Source: an uncultured Candidatus Poseidoniales archaeon (GTDB lineage Archaea; Thermoplasmatota; Poseidoniia; Poseidoniales; Thalassarchaeaceae). Taken from it: a stretch of 64,000 nucleotides of DNA. The stretch is from assembly GCA_902560445.1 (NCBI GenBank), contig CACELO010000001.1, forward strand, positions 106,968-170,967, given 5' to 3'. Below the pieces are notes generated by a model. The model was given only the letters and a program-made list of their open reading frames with translations. It searched no databases and was not told the DNA's origin. Shown piece after piece: positions 9,858 to 17,901 of the stretch; position 1 is the stretch's first letter, and every line of letters begins with the position of its first letter. Made by a program: the position numbers and the translations under genes.

Positions 9858-11204
9858 TCACTGGAATGCTTCGTCTTTTGCTAGACTACCCATTGGATCC
9901 CAAGCTGGAAGTACAACTGGTTCAGTCATCATACCGGCCTTCATCTCATCAGAGAGATATTTGCTTGGACATGCAATTTCGAACATGTGTTCGTCATACC
10001 ATGAGTCGTTCATCGTGTAGAATCCCTTACGGCCAGATTGTTCGGCTCCCCATGAATTTTCAACACGCCACCTTCGTGGCTTTCCATCTACTACATCGAC
10101 ACCGGTAAACAGCATAGCATGAGTCATCATTGTTTGGCTAAAACGAAGTCGATCGGCTTTATTCATACCAAACTCTGCACCGTATAATGCTCCAAAATCG
10201 AATAACTTGGCGTCCCAGAGCCCACGCTTTCTGTGCATTTGCTTTCCTACATCACACCCCATCCAAACAGGTAATCCATCCTCCAATAGGCTCTGAGTGA
10301 TGCCTTTCATCTCATCACTTGGAACATTTAGATAGACCACAGGCGGTCCTCCTGCGACATTTTGTAAATAATCGACAGTGTAGGTTTGATAGTAGTCGTT
10401 CCTTGGATCGTTGACAATGCAAACATAGTCTTCCCAATCGATTTCGACGAATTCTTCAGCGAATTCTTGAGGAGTCATCATTCCCTTGCGGTGTAACTCT
10501 CCATCTTTGTCCTCCCACTGCCAATCGAACTTTTCAGGAGGGGTTCCCAAGTGGATGCAAAGAATTCTCCAGATGTCAGCGAGACGCGAATCTTTGTGTG
10601 CGCGAGCCTCAGCAGAACTACCGCCTGAATCAAAAATCTCACGAATCTCACACGCCCCTGTTCTGAGAATATCCTTTAGATTCGCATTCATATAACGAGT
10701 GCTGGAAGAAGATTGAGACTCAGGATATGCAGATTTGGGAACTAGACCGTGCTTTCTAATCAAATTCATCGCCATATTCCATTGCCCGCCGTCGCCGATT
10801 GGGTCACCAAGTAGGAAGCCGATTGTGCGGTCGTCTACAGGACGTTCGGCGGTTTCAATAATCGCCTCATAGAAGTGATTGGCTCGCTCGAATTTGTCCC
10901 AGAAGTGAATGTGTGCCTGACTGAATTCGAAATTTTTCACATTCATTTTCTTCATGGTGCTTGGTCGAAATAGGTTTAGAGTGGCGAATAGCCAACAACG
11001 ACCGCTTCTCTTCTGATGAGTTACTTTCCACTTGTCTAACTTAATTGAGAATGAAAAATCAATTTCTTGCACTAAATCTCTATCCAAAGCAACTTCCAAT
11101 AATTCGTTATTTGATACTGCGTTTTGAGCTAATTTTGCTGTAGAATCAGCATCGAACGTTTTTCGTAATTCTTTGACTCTCTTTTGACTAATCGTCTTGC
11201 CCAT
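9858..11204 (-). CDS. pepC: C1B-family cysteine peptidase (bleomycin hydrolase / aminopeptidase C)
   Basis: This papain-fold cytosolic aminopeptidase has the catalytic Cys in QKRSGRCWLFATLN. The His is in MTHAMLFTGVD and the Asn in RWRVENSWG, in the correct order. Starting at the ATG at 11204 gives 448 residues, the normal length of PepC/bleomycin hydrolase, and this ATG follows a GCGGTG core by six bases. An in-frame start at 11276 would add 24 residues and overlap the GINS gene. The enzyme probably trims peptides for amino acid recycling, in keeping with a protein-degrading heterotroph. Its upstream neighbour is the GINS subunit, 55 bp away. Confidence 0.92.
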   Translation of the reverse strand: MGKTISQKRVKELRKTFDADSTAKLAQNAVSNNELLEVALDRDLVQEIDFSFSIKLDKWKVTHQKRSGRCWLFATLNLFRPSTMKKMNVKNFEFSQAHIHFWDKFERANHFYEAIIETAERPVDDRTIGFLLGDPIGDGGQWNMAMNLIRKHGLVPKSAYPESQSSSSTRYMNANLKDILRTGACEIREIFDSGGSSAEARAHKDSRLADIWRILCIHLGTPPEKFDWQWEDKDGELHRKGMMTPQEFAEEFVEIDWEDYVCIVNDPRNDYYQTYTVDYLQNVAGGPPVVYLNVPSDEMKGITQSLLEDGLPVWMGCDVGKQMHRKRGLWDAKLFDFGALYGAEFGMNKADRLRFSQTMMTHAMLFTGVDVVDGKPRRWRVENSWGAEQSGRKGFYTMNDSWYDEHMFEIACPSKYLSDEMKAGMMTEPVVLPAWDPMGSLAKDEAFQ

Positions 11205-11259
11205 GGTATACACCGCAGGTACGACTTCGTTGACAGGCGCTGGATAATCATTGGCGCGT

Positions 11260-12129
11260 TCAGAGTGGTGCTGCAACGGCCAATCCAGCGGCGATTAGAG
11301 TCTCTGCAATCAGGCTTGGACAAGACTCTACATCTCCTTCAACTAGTGTAATCTCCGAACCATCTTCGGCGATAATCGGGTCGGTCAAATCCTGTAAAAT
11401 TCTGATTCTCATTAAATCCCCACCAATGGTCTCGGATACACTGATTTCTTCCGGTGGATGTGGGTCAGCACCTGTTGCCCTGTCAGGAAATTCATCCATT
11501 GCTCGAATCCTATCTTCTTCATCGAATTCTGGGTCATCCCAAGTTTCGTTAGGTCCTGCTACAGGTACCGGAGGCGATGATTGAAGTTCTGGCTCTGGAG
11601 TAGTTTCAGTGTACTCAGTTAGTGAAGCATCAGGACTTGTCATGGGTGGTGAAGAGGCGTAACTTCCTCCATTACTTCCATTGACCAATTGTTTCCAAGC
11701 GACATCGTGCTTGTATTTGTCAACCAAATGTCCTAGACTCTGATAGTAAACCCTCTCGGTGGGGTCATGCCTCTCCCAATCGATGGCGCTGAGGTGTTGC
11801 AGAGCAGCTGCGGCCTCTGCACCTCCTCCTTTCATTAGATTGACTAAAACCGCGTGTTGAGTAAACGCGTTCAAGCGAATTCGAGTTAAGTCAGTCACCA
11901 ATGTTCGCACATTCCCGAGCCTACGGGTTTGCAATTGCGCCTTTGCAGTCATACCTTCGGATTGCACAGTCTCTGAGAGTTCGGCTTCCAAACTCGCAGT
12001 CAGTTGTGCTACGGAAGCCCAAAAATCAGGTAATGGAAGTTCTACTGGGCCGGCAGATGACTTCTGCTTTCTAGCCACTTCAAAGAGTCCTTTTTCGACT
12101 GCTTGCAGTTGGTTTTTGCTTAACCTCAT
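11260..12129 (-). CDS. GINS complex subunit (Gins51/Gins15-like)
   Basis: The N-terminal ~150 residues are helical and contain the GINS A-domain pattern RRLGNVRTLVTDLTRIR. A low-complexity Pro/Ser/Glu linker of about 60 residues follows. The last 50 residues (RIRILQDL, AEDGSEITLVEGDVESCP, ETLIAAGLA) match the small GINS B-domain placed C-terminally, as in Gins51. GINS binds MCM and a RecJ/Cdc45-like protein in the replicative helicase. The ATG at 12129 has a GGAGG site nine bases upstream; an ATG at 12162 has none. No second GINS gene is visible here, so a homotetramer is possible. PolB lies 4.4 kb away. Confidence 0.75.
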   Translation of the reverse strand: MRLSKNQLQAVEKGLFEVARKQKSSAGPVELPLPDFWASVAQLTASLEAELSETVQSEGMTAKAQLQTRRLGNVRTLVTDLTRIRLNAFTQHAVLVNLMKGGGAEAAAALQHLSAIDWERHDPTERVYYQSLGHLVDKYKHDVAWKQLVNGSNGGSYASSPPMTSPDASLTEYTETTPEPELQSSPPVPVAGPNETWDDPEFDEEDRIRAMDEFPDRATGADPHPPEEISVSETIGGDLMRIRILQDLTDPIIAEDGSEITLVEGDVESCPSLIAETLIAAGLAVAAPL

Positions 12130-12275
12130 AGCCTCTGCCTCCGTACTCCCTAAGCGGTTCATGTAGGAGCGTGCCGAGTCGCTAAATCAACCATTCCGTC
12201 AGTCTCGCTGCTACGGTTATGTAGAGTGGGGTTCGAGCCGCTGGAATCAAGAGGGCATTACGGCTCGGATATTGT

Positions 12276-12360
12276 GCAGGTGTACCCGAGTGGTCAAAGG
12301 GGGAGGGCTCAAGATCCTCTGCGTAGTGCTTCGCAGGTTCGAATCCTGCCGCCTGCACCA
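12276..12360 (+). tRNA. tRNA-Leu (anticodon CAA)
   Basis: The 85-nt gene folds as a class II tRNA. The 7-bp acceptor stem pairs GCAGGTG with CGCCTGC (one G-T pair). The anticodon stem GAGGG/TCCTC holds the loop CTCAAGA, giving anticodon CAA. A long variable arm (TGCGTAGTGCTTCGCA) and a T arm with GTTCGAATC follow. The 3' CCA is encoded. No intron is seen. Confidence 0.95.
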
Positions 12361-12362
12361 AC

Positions 12363-12605
12363 TCATTCCCATTTCTCTGTAAACTCCCAGTTGTAGGCAT
12401 TTTCGTAAAGAGAGTAAGCTTCGTTTTCTATACGCCACTTCTTTTCTTCCATTTCTGCTGTCAAGCTCTTGTTGTCTTCTTCTAGCCATGTTAGCCATGC
12501 TTCAAGGCACCTAACTAGCAAGTCTAGTATGTCGTCTTGTTTTCGTTCCATAATTCGATCGGAATCAACGTAACACAGAATTTTGAGGCACTCAGGGTAT
12601 TTCAA
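12363..12605 (-). CDS. Small charged helical protein, unknown function
   Basis: This is an open frame of up to 80 residues downstream of the HAD phosphatase on the same strand. A TTG start at 12605 would overlap the phosphatase stop by 14 bp; an ATG at 12551 would give 62 residues. The protein is rich in Glu, Lys, Trp and Tyr and predicted helical (WLTWLEEDNKSLTAEMEEKK). I recognise no family. It may be a real small gene translated with the phosphatase, or chance; its stop falls right at the 3' end of the opposite-strand tRNA-Leu. Confidence 0.4.
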   Translation of the reverse strand: MKYPECLKILCYVDSDRIMERKQDDILDLLVRCLEAWLTWLEEDNKSLTAEMEEKKWRIENEAYSLYENAYNWEFTEKWE

Positions 12606-13317
12606 CCGCTTGGATAAATTGCTTGAGGAATTCTATAGTCCCTGAAGTTCCTTTTTGTTTCGTAATGACATCTGCAGCCTCTGCTACTCGTTCATGATTA
12701 TCATTAACAGCTACTGCGAATCCACACAATTCGAACATTGGAATGTCGTTAGCCGCATCCCCTACTGCGATAACTCGTGTCGGGTCGATACCTCTTTGTT
12801 TCAAGGCAAATCCAACACCCGTGCTTTTGTCTAGTCCAGGTGTGCAGAGGTGGATTGCAAAACCGGTTGGTACTACAGATAATTCACTATATTGAGAGCC
12901 TTCTATCGCATCTTGAATAGCCTCATAATTACCATCGTCTTTCAAACACCATTCGGTTTCTCGCCAGCGGTTTGACTCGATTCCAGCAGGATCTAATCCA
13001 TCTATTTGGCTAGCCAACCAATTCGCAGCATCACGTGTACGCTGACCATCTGCAAGAGAGCGAATAGGGTATCCGGCATGTGTGTCCCATACCATACCGC
13101 CATTTTCTCCGACGACAAATCCAGAGACAGCCAGGCTTTGCTGAATCGGGGTCACATTGGGTAGAGTCCTTCCACTTGCAAGTGAGATGGTAATGCCTCC
13201 TTTTTCGATTATTCTGATTAGAGGGATTAGTTCTTCTTGAAATCCATCAATATCTAGTAAAGTACCATCAATATCGAAGATAATCATCTCGAAGTTGCTT
13301 AAGTCGGGTAAATCCAT
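12592..13317 (-). CDS. HAD-superfamily phosphatase, archaeal phosphoglycolate phosphatase type
   Basis: The 241 residues show all HAD motifs: I, FDIDGTLLD; II, SLASGRT; III, a Lys in the DKSTGVGFALK region; and IV, GDAANDIPMFE. The Cof-type C2 cap and the ending resemble archaeal phosphoglycolate phosphatases (TIGR01487 type). It would hydrolyse phosphoglycolate or a similar small phosphoester in the cytosol; substrate assignment within this superfamily is uncertain. The gene is divergent from the P-type ATPase with only 44 bp between starts, which suggests leaderless messages from a shared promoter region. Confidence 0.85.
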   Translation of the reverse strand: MDLPDLSNFEMIIFDIDGTLLDIDGFQEELIPLIRIIEKGGITISLASGRTLPNVTPIQQSLAVSGFVVGENGGMVWDTHAGYPIRSLADGQRTRDAANWLASQIDGLDPAGIESNRWRETEWCLKDDGNYEAIQDAIEGSQYSELSVVPTGFAIHLCTPGLDKSTGVGFALKQRGIDPTRVIAVGDAANDIPMFELCGFAVAVNDNHERVAEAADVITKQKGTSGTIEFLKQFIQAVEIP

Positions 13318-13361
13318 ATCTATTCGGTTGGCTCAACATTGATGATTCCACCGTTGAAGGT

Positions 13362-16172
13362 TTGTCTTCTTCCCCTCAGGTTGATGTATCGCCATCCCTT
13401 GCATGTGTTGTGAATGATGAGGAGTTTCTCATCTTGGACGATGACGACAAAGATTTGACTCATGCAAAGCCTGAGTCACCTAAGGCATCAGATGTCCAAT
13501 CAATCAGTGAAACCTCAGCCTCAATCGGTTCTCTAGGTGGCTTGATTTCTAAAATAAAGGGAATACTTGGTGAAGGTATTGGCAAATTTAGTTCCAGTAT
13601 TTCAGAAATGAGTGAGAAAAAAGCTGCAAATTTCGCACCGGTAGAAGAGTTGATTCTCGATGATGGTTCCCTCGAGAAAGTTATCCCAATTGCTGGGGAA
13701 AGTGCAGATTCTGCAGACTTCATGGAAGCCGAATTGGTCGTAGATGGAGTCGAGCAATTCGGGTGGAATTTACGCGGTATGGATTGTCCTGATTGTGCAA
13801 TGAAGGCCACTCGCGCAGTTAATCGGTTACCTGGAGTAGATCAAGTCATAATTTCGGCGACAGAGGGCAGTATTAGATTCAAACTTGATTTAGCTAGAGG
13901 AAGAGTTTCACGCGTCTCCTCAGTTCTAGAAAGCCTTGGTCATACTCCAGATGTTAAATGGTACTTAGTTCAGGGAAAGACTGCTGGCGAAGTTTCTAAC
14001 CTTCTAGGAATTAATCGCAAAGGTCTACGAAATGCCTTGCTTGATATTCCTGGGATTTTGAATGCCAGCCTCGATGATGGTCGAGTCGAATTACAACGAA
14101 TTCCGACAGATTCCCTAAAAGTTTCAGAAATGACAGAAGAAGGTCTACGCAGATTATTAGGAGAATATACCCTTGTAGAATCAAAAAACAAGCGACTTCG
14201 CGCCGATCAAGTGCAATTAATTGGTGCTGTTATGACGATTCCACTATTATTTGTGGTATTCGCAATAGAACTCCTAGAATTACATTGGTGGGTTGCAGCA
14301 GGAGTCACAGGTTTGGGTGTTCTATTCTCTGGAATGCCCATGTTCGAAGCCGCAATCGCCAGTATCCAAAATCGAGTATTAGGATTCCAAGTTCTAACAT
14401 CTTTAGCCGTTATTGGAGCCCTATATCTCAAGGAATGGCCAGAGGCATTGCTTGTCACGGGATTAATTGCTCTTGCAGGGCATCTAGAAGATAGCGCCCT
14501 AGTACGTGCTAGAGAAGCAATGCAAGGTGGTTTGGATAGGCTTCCAAGCAGAGCTAGATTAGTTGCAGAAGGCCAACATATCGACAATTCGAATCATGAT
14601 GAGTGGACCCCAATCACCGCCTTGGAACCAGGCGATATAGTCGAGATAAGATCTGGCGAGGTGATTCCAGTTGATGGGACCATAATCGATGGCACAGGAG
14701 CAATCGACAGAACTCCAATGACTGGAGAACCAATGCCGGTATCAGTAAGTCCCGGTTCATTTGTTGAGGCCGGTCTGACAATAACACGTGGTCCTCTGCA
14801 TGTTAAGGCGGAAGCGACCGGCCGAGATACTCGATTAGCAGACCTAATTGAAATGGTTAGAAAATATCGAGAAAAACCCACACGCACTCAAACAATCATC
14901 GAGAGATTCACAGCGATTTGGGTACCTCTTGTACTGGTTGGTTCGGCAGTTTATGGAGTAATATCTGGAGATATAGTGGGGATGCTAGTTCTCTGGGTCG
15001 TATCATGTCCATGTGCGCTTCTTCTAGCGGCTCCAGTTCCACATGCTACCGCTCTATCTAGTGCTTCAGCAATAGGATTAGTCGCGCGTGGTGGAGATGT
15101 AATTGAGGCAGCAGCTGGTATTGAATTAGCCCTACTCGACAAGACAGGAACTCTTACCAGCGGCCGACCTAGATTGGTTTCAATCGCAGTCGCAGGAGAT
15201 GAGACAGAAGAGAGTGCTCTACGAATTGCCGCTGGACTTGAACAGAGGAGTAATCATCCTTACGCGACCACCATAATTGAGGCAGCATCGGAGCGCAGTA
15301 AGGCGATTACACAGATTAAAGATATCGAAGATGGTGATGCTGGGATTCGAGGTTCTATGCGTGGATTACCCGTAATTCTTGGTCGAGCTGATTGGCTAAT
15401 GTCTGAAGGAATCACCATCCCGTACGAAATCGATTCTGCTCTTGCAGATAGTCGTCATGCTGGCTATGGAGCCAGTGTATTGGCAATTGATAGTGAAGCG
15501 GTTGCGGCCTTCACATTCGCCCACGATGACGCTCGCGAGGGGGTTCACGAAATGGTAGAGAAATTACAGCATCAGGGAATCAGCGTTGAGATACTTAGTG
15601 GGGACGAACAAGCATCGGTTGAAGCCTTTGCAGAAAGTCTCGGGATAAATCCCAAAATTTGTCGAGGCAATGTCGATCCTAAAGGTAAGGCGTCATGGGT
15701 TGCAGAGCGAGCAAAACTGAGTCGTACCCTGATGGCGGGAGATGGATTCAATGATTCTGGAGCGCTTGCTGCAGCAGATATTGGCGTAGCTGTGGGAAGT
15801 GGAGAACAGGTAAATCTGGACGCTGCAGATGTCCTTATTCCCGGACAAGACCCACGAGCACTATCTAATCTCCTTGAACTTTCGAAAAGAACTCGACGTG
15901 TAGTCAACGCCAATATTGCAATATCAGTATTGGTTACTCTAGTGCTAATCATTACTACTCTAGTCGGAATCAACAATAGTATCGCGGCAGGAATAGCGAT
16001 ACACGAAGCCAGTGTGTTTCTTATTATATTCAATGGAATGTTTGTGACCGGCTCGGGTGGCAGAAGAATTGGGGTTTTACTCGACCTAGCTAAAGATTTG
16101 CTTCGTGATATTCGCGAGGCCTTTAGGGTGCTATTTTCGGGTGCTGAAGGAAGTCCACCATCGACCGCTTGA
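13362..16172 (+). CDS. P1B-type heavy-metal transporting ATPase
   Basis: This 936-residue ATP-driven metal pump has an HMA domain with GMDCPDC (Cys142, Cys145). The transmembrane motif CPC is at Cys549-Cys551. The phosphorylated Asp593 is in DKTGTLTSG, and the hinge GDGFNDSGALAAADIGVAVG follows in two parts. The HMA pattern and CPC fit the Zn/Cd/Pb branch (ZntA-like) or the Cu branch; I favour Zn/Cd but cannot settle it. About 130 residues before the HMA domain are acidic and low-complexity, unusual for the family. No ATG is in frame near the N-terminus, so the start is probably the TTG at 13362. Confidence 0.92.
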   Translation: MSSSPQVDVSPSLACVVNDEEFLILDDDDKDLTHAKPESPKASDVQSISETSASIGSLGGLISKIKGILGEGIGKFSSSISEMSEKKAANFAPVEELILDDGSLEKVIPIAGESADSADFMEAELVVDGVEQFGWNLRGMDCPDCAMKATRAVNRLPGVDQVIISATEGSIRFKLDLARGRVSRVSSVLESLGHTPDVKWYLVQGKTAGEVSNLLGINRKGLRNALLDIPGILNASLDDGRVELQRIPTDSLKVSEMTEEGLRRLLGEYTLVESKNKRLRADQVQLIGAVMTIPLLFVVFAIELLELHWWVAAGVTGLGVLFSGMPMFEAAIASIQNRVLGFQVLTSLAVIGALYLKEWPEALLVTGLIALAGHLEDSALVRAREAMQGGLDRLPSRARLVAEGQHIDNSNHDEWTPITALEPGDIVEIRSGEVIPVDGTIIDGTGAIDRTPMTGEPMPVSVSPGSFVEAGLTITRGPLHVKAEATGRDTRLADLIEMVRKYREKPTRTQTIIERFTAIWVPLVLVGSAVYGVISGDIVGMLVLWVVSCPCALLLAAPVPHATALSSASAIGLVARGGDVIEAAAGIELALLDKTGTLTSGRPRLVSIAVAGDETEESALRIAAGLEQRSNHPYATTIIEAASERSKAITQIKDIEDGDAGIRGSMRGLPVILGRADWLMSEGITIPYEIDSALADSRHAGYGASVLAIDSEAVAAFTFAHDDAREGVHEMVEKLQHQGISVEILSGDEQASVEAFAESLGINPKICRGNVDPKGKASWVAERAKLSRTLMAGDGFNDSGALAAADIGVAVGSGEQVNLDAADVLIPGQDPRALSNLLELSKRTRRVVNANIAISVLVTLVLIITTLVGINNSIAAGIAIHEASVFLIIFNGMFVTGSGGRRIGVLLDLAKDLLRDIREAFRVLFSGAEGSPPSTA

Positions 16173-16199
16173 TTAACCGAAACTTGGAGGGGTGGGATA

Positions 16200-16589
16200 A
16201 TGGACCTGGTCGAGATTGAGTCTAAACATGCTCCTCCACTCGCCGAATGCCCTCATTGTGAGCACATGTTGCCACCAGGACTAGGCGAGATTGAATGCGA
16301 GATTTGTGGCGCTGTATGCAAGGTAAGCCATCAGCCGACAACTGACGCTTTAACTGAAGAGAAGTTACCCTGTCCTCATTGTAACATAATCCTAGTCGCT
16401 GGCACTGATGAACGTCCAATCGAACTGACCTGCAGCTCCTGTTCGGGAGGTTTCATTCTGACAGAGAAAGTAGTCAAGGTGGAGATAGAATGTCCCGCAT
16501 GTGACCGAACACTTCGAATCCGGCCAAAACCAGGAAAAAGACAACTTACCTGCCCAGCCTGTGAGACTGAATTTAACGTCACTTTCTGA
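16200..16589 (+). CDS. Triple zinc-ribbon protein
   Basis: The 129-residue protein has six paired-Cys knuckles making three zinc ribbons: CPHC/CEIC, CPHC/CSSC and CPAC/CPAC. There is no other domain. Such proteins often act as adaptors in transcription, translation or protein complexes, but nothing here identifies a partner. A GGAGGGGTGGG Shine-Dalgarno stands before the ATG. It lies 27 bp after the metal ATPase on the same strand, so it may share that operon; a link to zinc supply is possible but only inferred. Confidence 0.75.
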   Translation: MDLVEIESKHAPPLAECPHCEHMLPPGLGEIECEICGAVCKVSHQPTTDALTEEKLPCPHCNIILVAGTDERPIELTCSSCSGGFILTEKVVKVEIECPACDRTLRIRPKPGKRQLTCPACETEFNVTF

Positions 16590-16694
16590 TTTAACTGGCA
16601 ATTTCTTCAAGTCTGGTGAAATTGCAGCCTACGGCTGATTCTGACCCTGCGCTCTCAAATAGGGGTCAGATACCGTCTAAATGGGGATGGAAAG

Positions 16695-17795
16695 TTGAGC
16701 GAGAGCAAGTCTCCAGCCGATAATGACGCCGAAGGCGTAGATGAATTAGCAGCTCTTAGAGAAGCCCACGTTCGTTCCGCTGCCTCTGCAATCGATACAC
16801 TGGGCCGCGCTCGAGACCGTTTGGATGATGAAAGTAAGTTGCGCTCAGCAATGCGAAGGGAGCGTAGAAGACGAGTTGCAGAAATGGGGGAAAGGGTCGA
16901 AGGAATGCGAGGAGCTCTTCGTAAGGCCAATGATATCCTGTTTGAGGAGGAATTACATCGAATTGAAGCTGATATGAGGGCAGAACTCGAAGTCGAAATG
17001 GAACGTCTAGAAACTGAGGCTCTTGAGCGAGAAGAGCGACTTCTTAGAGAAGAAATGCTACACAGACTCCGTCGTGAAGAAAATCGACTTCGTGAACAAT
17101 TAGATTTAGAGCGTGACCGACGAATAGAGGAACACACTGGCAAACTTCGAGAACGCTTGAAGCGAGAGATGGAAACCGAATTTGAGCGACGCAAGGCATT
17201 CCTCAACGACCGGCTAGAATTAGAGGCGACTCAAGATATGGAAAGGATGGAGCGTCGGGTTGAAATGGATCTTAGAGAAGCGTCTGAATCAAAGGTTCAT
17301 CGCCAAGTGGAGTCATATCGACTGGAGCAAGAAATCGCAATGCGAGACAGATTAGCAAAGACTCGAAAGGAAAGAGAGAAAGAACTCGAAAAACAACTTG
17401 TAAGCGAAACTAAGTCTCTCGAAAAGGGTATGACTGCAGATGTTGATGTTCGCCTTAAATCGCTAGAAGAAGAGGCAGAAGCAGGTCTTCTAGCTGAATT
17501 AGACCGCTGGTTTGCCGCCGAGCGAGAGACAATGGAAGCAGCATTGTTACTCAAGCGTCAAGAGATGGCCTTAGAGAAAGAAGTCGAGATGGAACAAAAG
17601 TTGGCTGAGACCCGAAAACAGCGGGAGAAGGAATTGTTTGATAAATTGGAGAAACAATTCTCCAAGCGTGAAGAACTCTCAAAGAAAGAAATCAAGGAGA
17701 TGTTGAATGCTCTTGAATCTGAATTGAAGGTGAAGTGGGAGTCAATACTGGTCGAGGCGCGTCAAAGTGCTTTAGAAAGGTCCAATGGCAATTGA
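16695..17795 (+). CDS. Long coiled-coil protein
   Basis: The 366 residues are almost entirely Glu/Arg/Lys/Leu-rich heptads from about residue 50 to the end. There is no signal peptide, membrane segment or catalytic motif. It starts with TTG at 16695; no ATG is available nearby. The composition is like that of cytoskeletal, SMC-arm or scaffold proteins, and no family can be named. It follows the zinc-ribbon gene in the same direction after 105 bp. Confidence 0.65.
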   Translation: MSESKSPADNDAEGVDELAALREAHVRSAASAIDTLGRARDRLDDESKLRSAMRRERRRRVAEMGERVEGMRGALRKANDILFEEELHRIEADMRAELEVEMERLETEALEREERLLREEMLHRLRREENRLREQLDLERDRRIEEHTGKLRERLKREMETEFERRKAFLNDRLELEATQDMERMERRVEMDLREASESKVHRQVESYRLEQEIAMRDRLAKTRKEREKELEKQLVSETKSLEKGMTADVDVRLKSLEEEAEAGLLAELDRWFAAERETMEAALLLKRQEMALEKEVEMEQKLAETRKQREKELFDKLEKQFSKREELSKKEIKEMLNALESELKVKWESILVEARQSALERSNGN

Positions 17796-17901
17796 CCGGT
17801 ATTGATATTGAAGTCGAACAATAATCGGTAATTTAGCAGTGTATCATGTTGTTGAAGATTTTACACACAGTCACCATATAGAATGAGTCCTTGGGAAAAA
17901 T

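Noticed and set aside
12234-12267. Inverted repeat CGAGCCG...CGGCTCG with GGTTCGAGCC resembling a T arm, upstream of tRNA-Leu
   Set aside because: No acceptor, D or anticodon stem can be built around it, so it is not called as a second tRNA.
12182-12498. Minus-strand open frames with a QDSNLRSTTQ-like sequence across tRNA-Leu
   Set aside because: This is the well-known antisense-of-tRNA artefact; the plus strand folds as a complete tRNA.
16655-17206. 183-codon minus-strand frame, almost only Ser and Arg
   Set aside because: Shadow of the Glu/Leu/Arg-rich coiled-coil gene on the plus strand.
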